Shown piece after piece: positions 44,472 through 52,083 of a stretch of DNA of 64,000 bases. The translations under genes and the position numbers were made by a program. Within the stretch, counting starts at the first letter, position 1. Each line of letters opens with the position of its first letter. The notes beneath the pieces are model-generated. The model searched no databases. It worked only from the letters and a program-made list of their open reading frames with translations, and was not told the DNA's origin. The DNA is from MFD04716-140 sp963703125 (GTDB lineage: Bacteria > Bacteroidota > Bacteroidia > Flavobacteriales > Flavobacteriaceae), in assembly GCA_963703125.1 (NCBI GenBank), contig OY969790.1, positions 558,001-622,000 of the forward strand. Reading direction: 5' to 3'.

Positions 44472-44791
44472 TACTCTTTTGAGGATTTAACACGGATTTT
44501 TTTCGGAGGAGTTTCGGAGGGCTCCAACCCCTTCTCTTCCAATATTTGCGACACGGTTGATTCTAGCTTTAAGTTCTGAATGGTCTTATGAATATCAACA
44601 AACTCACTTCGTAATTCCTTAACTTCCTCATTTAGAGCGGCAATTTGGTGCACTTTTTTATCGGCACTATGCGAACTTCCAATCATTACAGTGGCCAAAA
44701 ACGAGGCGAAGATTATGAACAACCAATTTTTTGGTGCGTCGCCGCTTACCAAAAATTTTCCCTTTAAAATGTCCAATAATCCTTGTTTCAT
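44471..44791 (-). CDS. ftsL: FtsL-like cell division protein
   Basis: The 106-residue bitopic protein has a short cytoplasmic segment, one membrane helix (NWLFIIFASFLATVMIG), and a periplasmic coiled coil (AALNEEVKELRSEFVDIHKTIQNL), the FtsL plan. Sequence conservation is poor; position between rsmH and ftsI is the main evidence. FtsL with FtsQ/B activates the FtsWI pair. The one-base overlap with ftsI suggests translational coupling. Confidence 0.83.
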   Translation of the reverse strand: MKQGLLDILKGKFLVSGDAPKNWLFIIFASFLATVMIGSSHSADKKVHQIAALNEEVKELRSEFVDIHKTIQNLKLESTVSQILEEKGLEPSETPPKKIRVKSSKE

Positions 44792-44804
44792 GTTATCCTA
44801 ATTT

Positions 44805-45701
44805 TCAAATTCTTTCCGCTATTCTTAGCTTGGCACTTCTTGACCTATTATTTATATGTATTTCCTCTTTAGTAGGAATTATGAGCCCCCCCACTTTTTT
44901 AAAGGGAACATTTATATTTCCATAAAAATCCTTTTGCGGCTCACCTTCAAACTGTCCTGCCCGAATAAATCGTTTCACTAATCGATCCTCCAAGGAATGA
45001 TAGCTTATCATGCTTAATCTTCCACCTTTGTCAAGAAGCTCGGTTGTCTGCTGCAACAATTCCTGAATCACCGTTACTTCTTGGTTGACCTCAATACGAA
45101 TGGCCTGATATATTTGGGCCAGAATCTTATTCTCCTTCGATTTGGGAAGAAACTCGCTCAATACATTTTTGAGCTCTTCAGTGGTTTTGATCATTTCAAC
45201 ATCCCTTTGTCTAATGATTTTTCCAGCGATGGCATTTGCATTTCTCAAATCGCCATATTGAAACAAAACCCTTCTCAGTTCATCGTAATCATATCTATTT
45301 ATCACATGCAGGGCAGAAATACTGCCTTTCTTACTCATCCTCATGTCCAACTCCGAATCAAAGCGGGTCGAGAACCCCCGTTCCGCAATATCAAATTGAT
45401 GTGAAGAAACTCCAAAATCTGCCAAGATCCCATCTACTTTCCGAATGCCATAGAACTTTAAAAACTGTTGTATATACCTAAAGTTTTCATTAATAAGGAT
45501 GAATCTTTCGTCCTTAATGGTGTTCTCAACAGCGTCCTCATCTTGATCAAAAGCGAACAATCTTCCTTGCCCTCCAAGCCTTTTCAGTATTTCCCTGGAA
45601 TGCCCTCCACCTCCGAAAGTGACATCCACATAAATTCCATTTTCTTTAATATTGAGTCCATCTACGGACTCGTTCAACAATACTGGGTTATGATAACTCA
45701 T
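44805..45701 (-). CDS. rsmH: 16S rRNA (cytosine1402-N4)-methyltransferase
   Basis: The 298-residue SAM-dependent enzyme methylates C1402 of 16S rRNA in the P-site region. YHNPVLLNESVDGLN is the RsmH start, YVDVTFGGGGHSREIL the SAM loop, and DGILADFGVSSHQFD plus SYHSLEDRLVKRFIR are family signatures. The start lies inside mraZ (14-base overlap). Historically called MraW; it accompanies mraZ at the head of this cluster in most bacteria. Confidence 0.97.
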   Translation of the reverse strand: MSYHNPVLLNESVDGLNIKENGIYVDVTFGGGGHSREILKRLGGQGRLFAFDQDEDAVENTIKDERFILINENFRYIQQFLKFYGIRKVDGILADFGVSSHQFDIAERGFSTRFDSELDMRMSKKGSISALHVINRYDYDELRRVLFQYGDLRNANAIAGKIIRQRDVEMIKTTEELKNVLSEFLPKSKENKILAQIYQAIRIEVNQEVTVIQELLQQTTELLDKGGRLSMISYHSLEDRLVKRFIRAGQFEGEPQKDFYGNINVPFKKVGGLIIPTKEEIHINNRSRSAKLRIAERI

Positions 45702-46164
45702 CTTTAGGCTTTTCCCCCAACATTACTTTTTTTGCCAACTTCGCCCCTTCTTTTGTTGTGGACTTTATAGACTCCTCATATAAATCCTTATCCCAGATTT
45801 CAATGTATTTACCCATAGATGTCAGAACCACATCTTTGGTAATACCAACTGTTGAAATCAGATTTTTAGGTATCAATAGCCTACCCGTCGTATCTATTTC
45901 AATTGGCCGTAAACCAGCCGTAAATTTTCGTATAAAATCCAAGATCTCTTCGTCCCATCTGCTCTTCTCGTTTAGCTCCCTCATTACCGTTTGCCACTCG
46001 CTCATAGGATAAAGCTCAAGGCAATTTTCAACAAGCATCGACCTTTTTATGAAGAACCCCTCATTTAATATGGGCGTAATCTGACTCTTTAGGGCAACGG
46101 GTAGCATTACCCTGCCTTTGGCATCAGCTTTACAGTCATAAGAACCATAGAAATATGTTTCCAA
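45688..46164 (-). CDS. mraZ: Transcriptional regulator MraZ
   Basis: The 158-residue protein has the two SpoVT-AbrB-like halves of MraZ: SYDCKADAKGRVMLPVAL and PIEIDTTGRLLIPKNL, each with the D-x-x-G-R-x-x-x-P pattern. MraZ is a DNA-binding repressor of its own cluster and an assembly-linked factor. The start codon appears to be TTG at 46164: an in-frame TGA stands five codons upstream (46179-46177) and no ATG or GTG lies between, while the family needs a start close to the first beta strand. Upstream, three GTGGTA boxes spaced 10 bp likely form its operator. Confidence 0.95.
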   Translation of the reverse strand: METYFYGSYDCKADAKGRVMLPVALKSQITPILNEGFFIKRSMLVENCLELYPMSEWQTVMRELNEKSRWDEEILDFIRKFTAGLRPIEIDTTGRLLIPKNLISTVGITKDVVLTSMGKYIEIWDKDLYEESIKSTTKEGAKLAKKVMLGEKPKDELS

Positions 46165-46189
46165 AGAGGTTGGTTTTCATTTAATAACT

Positions 46190-46197
46190 CAAATATA
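46190..46197 (-). promoter_or_regulatory. Candidate -7 box (TAnnTTTG) for the mraZ cluster
   Basis: On the minus strand this is TATATTTG, 25 bases before the TTG start. A TTG at 46215-46213 would give a short 15-base spacer. The operator-like repeats lie in the -33 region. Confidence 0.55.
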
Positions 46198-46205
46198 TAA
46201 ATATT

Positions 46206-46236
46206 ATTACCACAATTTACCACAATTTACCACTTT
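46206..46236 (-). promoter_or_regulatory. Putative MraZ operator: three 10-bp-spaced repeats
   Basis: On the minus strand GTGGTAAATT is repeated: GTGGTA boxes lie at 46233-46228, 46223-46218 and 46213-46208, exactly 10 bp apart. MraZ of E. coli and mycoplasmas binds tandem TGGG/GTGK-type repeats near its promoter with about one helical turn between them, so this fits both location and period. Bound MraZ would cover the -33 region. Confidence 0.7.
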
Positions 46237-46388
46237 GTTAGTAAGTTTTGCTTTTTTTGCCTAAAAAGTGTTTTCAAACCACCTAAAACAGAATTTCGGC
46301 ATTTCAGCGCAAGATTATGTTTACGTAAATTATTATCCCGTTAGGTTCCTTGAATTGGTGTCCATAGTTCGTATTTTGCGGAAATGCA

Positions 46389-46396
46389 TATATTTG
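46389..46396 (+). promoter_or_regulatory. Candidate -7 box (TAnnTTTG) for the hydrolase-engB pair
   Basis: TATATTTG ends 25 bases before the hydrolase ATG. A single TTTACCAC box (46403-46410), the same as the mraZ operator unit, lies where transcription would start. Confidence 0.5.
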
Positions 46397-46421
46397 CCAA
46401 CATTTACCACAAGAATCCTGA

Positions 46422-47186
46422 ATGGAAGAAAAGATAATCAAGGAAGGAAAATTCCGATATATTGAAGTTGGTGAAGGCACCCCAATAATTATCCTTCATG
46501 GTCTTATGGGTGGTTTAAGTAATTTCCACGGTGTAACCAACTATTTTCCAAAATTGGGCTATAAGGTGTTGGTGCCCGAGTTACCCATTTATGATCTACC
46601 AGTGCTTAAGACGAATGTTAAGAACTTCGCGAAATTCTTGGAAAAATTCATTGAATTCAAAGGGTTAAAGGATGTCATTCTTCTGGGGAATTCATTAGGG
46701 GGCCATATTGGTCTATTGCACACCAAATTATACCCTAAAATGGTAAAGGCGTTGGTCATTACTGGAAGTTCAGGGTTATACGAAAGTGCCATGGGCGATG
46801 GCTACCCCAAGCGTGGTGATTATGAATTCATAAAAAAGAAGGCTGAAAATGTTTTCTATGACCCAAAAGTTGCCACGAAAGAAATTGTTGATGAGGTTTT
46901 TGCCACCGTTAATGACCGAATGAAGTTGGTCAAGACATTGGCCATTGCAAAAAGTGCCATCAGGCATAATATGTCAAAAGACCTTCCTAAAATGCACACC
47001 CCTACCTGTATTATCTGGGGGGAGAATGATGCAGTTACACCTCCAGACGTTGCCACGGAGTTCAATGAACTGCTTCCTGATTCTGATTTATTTTGGATTA
47101 AAAAATGCGGGCATGCCCCAATGATGGAGCATCCCTTGGAATTCAATACGATTCTAGAGGCTTGGTTAAAGGAGCGTAATTTCTAA
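46422..47186 (+). CDS. Alpha/beta-fold hydrolase
   Basis: The 254-residue protein is a compact alpha/beta hydrolase without signal peptide. The nucleophile elbow is LLGNSLGGHIGL (G-x-S-x-G), the oxyanion region is IILHGLMGG, the acid lies in WGENDAVTPP, and the catalytic His is in KKCGHAPMMEHP. Such proteins cleave esters, C-C bonds or haloalkanes, and no feature fixes the substrate. It is followed by engB after 11 bases. It is divergent from mraZ; its promoter region carries one MraZ-like box. Confidence 0.88.
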   Translation: MEEKIIKEGKFRYIEVGEGTPIIILHGLMGGLSNFHGVTNYFPKLGYKVLVPELPIYDLPVLKTNVKNFAKFLEKFIEFKGLKDVILLGNSLGGHIGLLHTKLYPKMVKALVITGSSGLYESAMGDGYPKRGDYEFIKKKAENVFYDPKVATKEIVDEVFATVNDRMKLVKTLAIAKSAIRHNMSKDLPKMHTPTCIIWGENDAVTPPDVATEFNELLPDSDLFWIKKCGHAPMMEHPLEFNTILEAWLKERNF

Positions 47187-47197
47187 TAAACCAACGG

Positions 47198-47815
47198 ATG
47201 AAAATAAGGTCGGCCGACTTTGTAATGAGTAATTCCGACGTTGCCAAATGTCCGAACGAGCCCTTGCCCGAGTACGCTTTTATTGGCCGTTCAAATGTAG
47301 GCAAGTCATCTTTGATCAACATGCTCACCGAGCGAAAAAGTTTGGCAAAAACTTCAGGCAAACCCGGTAAGACCCAACTGATCAATCATTTTAAAGTCAA
47401 TGAAAATTGGTTCCTCGTAGATTTACCAGGGTATGGTTATGCCCAGGTTTCGAAAAAAAATAAAAATACATTTCAAAAATATATTACTAATTATTTTTTG
47501 GAGCGGCGACAATTGCTATGTTCTTTTGTGTTAGTGGACATTCGGCATGAACCCCAGAAAATTGATATGGAATTTATGCAGTGGATGGGTGATAATGGCG
47601 TTCCCTTTTGCATCATCTTTACCAAAGCCGATAAACTGAAACCAAAAGGAATTGAAAAAAATGTCCAAAACTATATTGATGTTTTGCTATCGGAAGTTTG
47701 GGAAGAGATTCCCCAATACTTTATTTCTTCATCCTCTTCCGGTGATGGCCGAGAATCGATCTTGGACTTTATTGATGGTTTAAATTTGGAATTCTTCAAG
47801 AACACAAACGCCTAA
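47198..47815 (+). CDS. engB: Ribosome biogenesis GTPase YihA/YsxC (EngB)
   Basis: The 205-residue GTPase helps late assembly of the 50S subunit. G1 is AFIGRSNVGKSSLINML, G3 is LVDLPGYGYAQV, G4 is IFTKADKLKP and G5 lies in FISSSSSGDGRE. Length is that of the family. It ends in a 4-base convergent overlap with the minus-strand unknown protein gene. Confidence 0.96.
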   Translation: MKIRSADFVMSNSDVAKCPNEPLPEYAFIGRSNVGKSSLINMLTERKSLAKTSGKPGKTQLINHFKVNENWFLVDLPGYGYAQVSKKNKNTFQKYITNYFLERRQLLCSFVLVDIRHEPQKIDMEFMQWMGDNGVPFCIIFTKADKLKPKGIEKNVQNYIDVLLSEVWEEIPQYFISSSSSGDGRESILDFIDGLNLEFFKNTNA

Positions 47816-48192
47816 TTCCTTGCCCTTCCGATTACCATTTTTATCAATTCTTCACTATTTTCAATTGAATTTAATTCTTTTGTACCTATAAGTACTTCCA
47901 ACTCGTTATTTTGGGCCAGAAGTATGATAGGAAACTCATATTTATGTCCAAATTTTGAGGCGTACATTTTTTGAAATTCATTTTTGTGCATAAATTCCAT
48001 TTCCATTCCCGAAGTTCCCCTAAACATTTTCCATGAAGATTTTTCACTAAAAGCCCCATGGGTTAATGCACAAAGATTGCATGTATAGGTAGATGGACTT
48101 AAAATTTTATGTGCCCCATCCCATATTTGATTCCGAAAACCAGTTTCCGCGTTGTAAATAAAAATTAATTTTTGAGGTGCATTCTCTTTCAT
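47812..48192 (-). CDS. Conserved unknown protein with CxxC motif
   Basis: I do not recognise this 126-residue protein by function. It has no signal peptide or membrane segment. Visible features are an N-terminal beta strand KLIFIYNAETGFRNQIWDGAHKI, then SPSTYTCNLCALTHGAFS with a C-x2-C pair, and a C-terminal FPIILLAQNNELEVLI strand region. The pattern strand-helix-CxxC-strand recalls a thioredoxin-like or zinc-binding fold. Similar proteins occur near engB in other Bacteroidota by memory, but this cannot be checked here. The end overlaps the engB stop by 4 bases. Confidence 0.65.
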   Translation of the reverse strand: MKENAPQKLIFIYNAETGFRNQIWDGAHKILSPSTYTCNLCALTHGAFSEKSSWKMFRGTSGMEMEFMHKNEFQKMYASKFGHKYEFPIILLAQNNELEVLIGTKELNSIENSEELIKMVIGRARN

Positions 48193-48242
48193 AATTACAA
48201 AGTAAGCTATTATCGATCTTTTTTCATGATTAATTATATTCG

Positions 48243-48258
48243 TTAACGTTACCGTTAA
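48243..48258. promoter_or_regulatory. 16-bp inverted repeat, possible repressor operator
   Basis: TTAACG-N4-CGTTAA lies about 95 bases upstream of the Gfo/Idh gene. Its symmetry and central CG-rich half-sites resemble LacI/GntR-type operators. A further TGTTAAC half-site follows at 48268-48274. No regulator gene is adjacent. Confidence 0.45.
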
Positions 48259-48352
48259 AAAATAAATGTTAACTTTCGTAGGCTAAAATCAGCATCATCA
48301 AGCACACCAGTGCACAAAATCAAAACTTTACCGAATTTAAACACAAAGGAAA

Positions 48353-49690
48353 ATGAAATCTACCAGAAGGTCATTTATTAAAAAAACCGCAGTGGCCAGT
48401 TCGGCCGTCATTGCTGCACCGACTATATTATCCGCAAGTGTTTTTGGTGCAAACGATCGTATCAATGCCGCAGTGCTAGGGGTCAATGGTCGTGGCAAAA
48501 GCCATATCAAAAGTTTAATGGTTCAAAAAAACGTACAGATTACCACCTTATGTGATCCCGATATGAATCTTTTGAAAGAACGCCAAAAAACGTTTAAGGA
48601 AACCTATAATAAAGATGTGGCCTTGGAACAAGACCTGCGAAGGGTTTTGGACAATAAGGATATTGACATAGTCAGTATAGCGTCTCCGAATCACTGGCAT
48701 GCCCTTTCGGTAATTTGGGCCTGTCAAGCAGGAAAGGATTGCTATGTTGAAAAACCCGGTTCCCACAACATTTGGGAAGGACGCAAAATGGTAGAAGCTG
48801 CTGAAAAATATGACCGAATTGTTCAACATGGCGTACAGCTAAGAAGTTCGCCTGCCATCAACGAAGCTATAAATCTCATGCGTGAAGGGTACATTGGGAG
48901 AGTTTATATGGCAAGAGGTCTTGTTTTTCGTTGGAGGGCCGATATTGGTGATCAAGGTTTCTCCCCAGTCCCTGCTGGGGTAGATTACGACCTTTGGACG
49001 GGACCTGCACCCAAACGACCGTTCACTAAAAATCTGGTCCATTATAATTGGCATTGGCACTGGGATTATGGAAATGGCGATGTCGGAAACCAGGGAATTC
49101 ACGAAACGGATTTGTGCATGTGGGGATTAGATGTAGGGCTTCCAACCAAGATTACCTCCATGGGGGGAAAATTCCTTTGGGATGATTGTAAAGAAGTTCC
49201 GGAAGTACTGACCTCCGTTTACCATTATCCGGAAGAGAAAAAAATTATTCAATTTGAAGTGCGGCCTTGGTGCACAAATACAGAGGACGGAGCCACCGTG
49301 GGAAACATTTTCTACGGGGATAAAGGAATTTTGGTCGTTGACGGCTATGATAAATATAAAACCTATTTAGGCCAGAACAGGGAACCCGGGAAATCAGGTG
49401 ACGACGGTGCAAATGCAGGATCTGAAATGGACAGGGGCGATGGTGGTACTGATGGGCATTTTGCCAATTTTATTGAAGCCGTTCGCAAGCATGACAAAAC
49501 CATTCTAAACGGACCAGTTGAAACTGCACATTTATCATCTGGTTTGGCGCATCTTGGTAACATTGCATATCGACTGGACCGTGTATTGACCTTCAATCCA
49601 AGCTCGGAGACCTTTGTCAATGACCCTGAAGCCGATAAAATGTTGACCCGCAATTATCGCGGGGAATTCGTTGTTCCAGAGAGGGTATGA
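48353..49690 (+). CDS. Tat-exported Gfo/Idh/MocA-family oxidoreductase
   Basis: The 445-residue protein starts with a twin-arginine signal (KSTRRSFIKKTAVASSAVIA) and continues with an NAD(P) Rossmann domain: NAAVLGVNGRGKSHIKSL, SIASPNHWHALSVIWAC and the lysine motif CYVEKPGSHNIW. The C-terminal domain has the DYGNGDVGNQGIHETDLCMWG and TDGHFANFIEAVRKHD features of the exported family. Sugar or inositol oxidation is the likely reaction type; the substrate is not known. It differs from the other Gfo/Idh at 28-29.6 kb. A TIM-barrel gene follows on the same strand after about 100 bases, which suggests a shared sugar pathway. Confidence 0.88.
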   Translation: MKSTRRSFIKKTAVASSAVIAAPTILSASVFGANDRINAAVLGVNGRGKSHIKSLMVQKNVQITTLCDPDMNLLKERQKTFKETYNKDVALEQDLRRVLDNKDIDIVSIASPNHWHALSVIWACQAGKDCYVEKPGSHNIWEGRKMVEAAEKYDRIVQHGVQLRSSPAINEAINLMREGYIGRVYMARGLVFRWRADIGDQGFSPVPAGVDYDLWTGPAPKRPFTKNLVHYNWHWHWDYGNGDVGNQGIHETDLCMWGLDVGLPTKITSMGGKFLWDDCKEVPEVLTSVYHYPEEKKIIQFEVRPWCTNTEDGATVGNIFYGDKGILVVDGYDKYKTYLGQNREPGKSGDDGANAGSEMDRGDGGTDGHFANFIEAVRKHDKTILNGPVETAHLSSGLAHLGNIAYRLDRVLTFNPSSETFVNDPEADKMLTRNYRGEFVVPERV

Positions 49691-49792
49691 TTTTAAGAAA
49701 GCACCATACCCATATTTTATATTTCCCATTTCAAGAGTTGAAAAATCGGTGAATTTAGCATATGGGAACTGTAATAAGATAAATTGTTGATT

Positions 49793-50650
49793 ATGACCTA
49801 CTCTAGAAGTTCATTTTTAAAATTACTTGGGCTCGGCGGCCTAGCTGTAAGTGGCAACCTATTACATGCCTCACCATTTAAGGATTCTGACCAAACCCAG
49901 TACCCAAACAAAAGTAGCTCTAATTTGACCTTAGGTCTGGCAACTTACTCAACGAGGGAATATAGCTTGGATGCGACTTTAAAAATGGCCGAAAGATTAG
50001 GGATTACCAAATTGGCGATAAAGAGTATGCACTTGCCTTTGGAGAGTACCAAAGATGAAATTGAAACCGCCCTGGAGAAAGTCAAAGCCGCCGGACTCAC
50101 TATATATGGGGCAGGTGTCATTTACATGAAAACGGCTGAAGAGGTAGAAAATGCTTTTCGGTATGCAAAGGCAGCTAAGCTTAAAATGATCATCGGGGTT
50201 CCCAATCATGACCTATTGCAGTTGGTTGAAATGAAAGTAAAGGAAACCGATATAAAATTGGCCATACATAATCACGGTCCTGGGGATGAGGTATATCCAA
50301 CACCCGAGGTGGTTTACACTAAAATAAAGTCCTTGGATCCTCGTATTGGCCTTTGCATTGATATTGGGCATGTTATGCGCCTTGGACTTAATCCTGTGGA
50401 AAATATTACGAAATACGCAGATCGTTTACATGACCTACATCTCAAAGATGTAGATAAGGTTGCCCCAGAGGGAAAATCGGTGGAATTGGGAACGGGTTTA
50501 ATTGATATCCCCGCCGTAATGAAAACCTTGAAAGACATTAACTATGAAGGTGTTATGGCTTTGGAATATGAAAAAGATGGCAATGATGTGCTTCCGGGGC
50601 TCTCACAATGTGTAGGTTATGCCAATGGGGTCATTGATTCTTTAAAATAG
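49793..50650 (+). CDS. Sugar phosphate isomerase/epimerase family TIM-barrel protein (exported)
   Basis: The 285-residue product from ATG 49793 begins with a signal-like N-terminus (TYSRSSFLKLLGLGG) and then an AP-endonuclease-2-type TIM barrel. Metal ligands can be seen in LAIHNHGPGDEV (His), GLCIDIGHVMRLG (Asp, His) and DLHLKDVDKV (His), with ALEYEKDG (Glu) near the end. The N-terminal motif has one Arg where the Tat consensus has two. A TTG at 49784 would add three residues. It lies 102 bases after the Gfo/Idh gene; the pair is a common arrangement in polysaccharide or inositol catabolism of Bacteroidota. The substrate is unknown. Confidence 0.85.
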   Translation: MTYSRSSFLKLLGLGGLAVSGNLLHASPFKDSDQTQYPNKSSSNLTLGLATYSTREYSLDATLKMAERLGITKLAIKSMHLPLESTKDEIETALEKVKAAGLTIYGAGVIYMKTAEEVENAFRYAKAAKLKMIIGVPNHDLLQLVEMKVKETDIKLAIHNHGPGDEVYPTPEVVYTKIKSLDPRIGLCIDIGHVMRLGLNPVENITKYADRLHDLHLKDVDKVAPEGKSVELGTGLIDIPAVMKTLKDINYEGVMALEYEKDGNDVLPGLSQCVGYANGVIDSLK

Positions 50651-50693
50651 CCCTTCCGTCAATTATAAACCGATGCTCTTTTAGGAATATTAT

Positions 50694-51029
50694 TTACGCT
50701 TTAAGATCTAGTTTCTCTGCAAAGTACTCGCAAAAATCTTTCATGGTGGACGTCATTTTCTCATCTTGAGTAGCCTTCATAAAGGTTTCTGACAAGGAAA
50801 CCAAAGTTTGGTGAAAAAAGATCTTCATATCATCAACGGGCATGTCCTTGGTCCATAGATCAATTTTTAACGACTCCCTGTTCTTGGCATCCCAAACGGA
50901 TAATAACATGGCCTTGGCTTCCTCATTGTATATTCCACCATCCTCGGCAGACCACACCAATTTTTCAGGAACACGGTTTTCATCCAGCGCAACCTTTAAG
51001 GTAATTTCCGATGTATGCAGCTTTGCCAT
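50694..51029 (-). CDS. gldC: Gliding motility protein GldC
   Basis: The 111-residue cytoplasmic protein matches GldC: LHTSEITLKVALDENRVPEKLVWSA, then EEAKAMLLSVWDAKNRESLKIDLWTKDM and HQTLVSLSETFMKAT. GldC improves gliding but is not strictly required in Flavobacterium; its mechanism is unclear. It overlaps the gldB stop by one base and is the second gene of gldB-gldC. Confidence 0.93.
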   Translation of the reverse strand: MAKLHTSEITLKVALDENRVPEKLVWSAEDGGIYNEEAKAMLLSVWDAKNRESLKIDLWTKDMPVDDMKIFFHQTLVSLSETFMKATQDEKMTSTMKDFCEYFAEKLDLKA

Positions 51030-51991
51030 TATTTCTCAGGTTTGTAGTTAGATTTCTTGAAGATTTCTTCTGAAGGAATATGCATTAATTGTTCAATTGC
51101 GATCGTATTCTTTTCCATATAAGCCCTAACAATCTTCCAACCAATATAACGCCCTACCCTACCAGGCGATTCATTATCAAGTTCAAGGCCAAATTTGGAA
51201 AATGGTGCCGGGTCAAGAAACCGCAACGCCAATTTGGTATCGGTACTGTACAAATATTCATTCTCAATGAAGTTCCGCCAAATAGGCTCTTCATTTGCCT
51301 GTACCCATGCCATTTGGTCTTCGTTGTAACCCATTTTTTGTGAGTCGCTTGCAGATGGCATTAATTTGTCTTTTAGGTAAAGTTCTTTTCCATAATATAT
51401 CATATGGGCAAGAAAAGATCTATTGTCCGGTTTCGGCACCACCGCTTTGGCAAAGGCGCCTGCCACATCGCTGACCAAATACTTTTCGTCCAAAACATTG
51501 GAGACATAATTGGGTAGGCCTTGATAAAACCTATGCGAAGGTCCCAAATAGTTGTCAAGTCCAATCAGCAATAAGGAATCGGCAAGAATAACCCTGTTGT
51601 TATAATCAACTTCTGAAGTCAAGGTGATGACTTTGGGAACCTTTACCCTTGGAAAATAGTATTTCGCATGTTTGAACAATGTCTCTAATGCTCCGGATTG
51701 TTTTGAAAAATCCGGGAACTTCTTCCCTACCTCTGAAAAAAGCTCTTCTTGCAGCGTGTCAGTCAATTTTGCGGCCCAAACACTGTCCGAGTATTGTGGT
51801 GGGAACAAATAGGGATACTTACCTTTCAAAGAAGGAATATCCTCAGGTCCTGCCTTGGCACAATCCACATCAAAACGAAGTACTTTTAAATCAATATTTA
51901 TTTTGGAAATGTCATCCGCAACTTTGTCGTTATCATTACAACCTAAAAAAAGCGCGAAAATTAGCAAAAACACAAAAATCTTCCTATTCAT
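51029..51991 (-). CDS. gldB: Gliding motility lipoprotein GldB
   Basis: About 320 residues from ATG 51991. The N-terminus NRKIFVFLLIFALFLGCNDN is a lipoprotein signal with Cys after the lipobox. GldB is required for gliding and for type IX secretion. Family traits seen are the DINLKVLRFD-like start, YFPRVKVPKVITLTSEVDYNN, SLLLIGLDNYLGP and GYNEDQMAWVQANE. A TTG at 52009 would add six residues (GGLLY) and is unlikely. A -7 box lies 58 bases upstream on the minus strand, divergent from nadE. Confidence 0.93.
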   Translation of the reverse strand: MNRKIFVFLLIFALFLGCNDNDKVADDISKINIDLKVLRFDVDCAKAGPEDIPSLKGKYPYLFPPQYSDSVWAAKLTDTLQEELFSEVGKKFPDFSKQSGALETLFKHAKYYFPRVKVPKVITLTSEVDYNNRVILADSLLLIGLDNYLGPSHRFYQGLPNYVSNVLDEKYLVSDVAGAFAKAVVPKPDNRSFLAHMIYYGKELYLKDKLMPSASDSQKMGYNEDQMAWVQANEEPIWRNFIENEYLYSTDTKLALRFLDPAPFSKFGLELDNESPGRVGRYIGWKIVRAYMEKNTIAIEQLMHIPSEEIFKKSNYKPEK

Positions 51992-52048
51992 ATAAAGTAA
52001 CCCCCCCAAGGCTTTAATATTACGATGTTACGCTTTATTTTTATGGCA

Positions 52049-52056
52049 CAAAGTTA
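52049..52056 (-). promoter_or_regulatory. Candidate -7 box (TAnnTTTG) for gldB-gldC
   Basis: On the minus strand this is TAACTTTG, 57 bases before the gldB ATG, inside the gldB-nadE divergent gap. Confidence 0.42.
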
Positions 52057-52083
52057 ACTGTTTTTAAACTAATCGGAAACCCT

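Noticed and set aside
30759..46164. Missing murF and ddl in the cell-wall cluster as a deletion
   Set aside because: Gene spacing is tight and uninterrupted, and this arrangement without murF/ddl is usual in Bacteroidota, so no loss event is implied.
46206..46236. CRISPR-like short repeats upstream of mraZ
   Set aside because: Units are 10 bp with no spacers and only three copies; position fits an MraZ operator.
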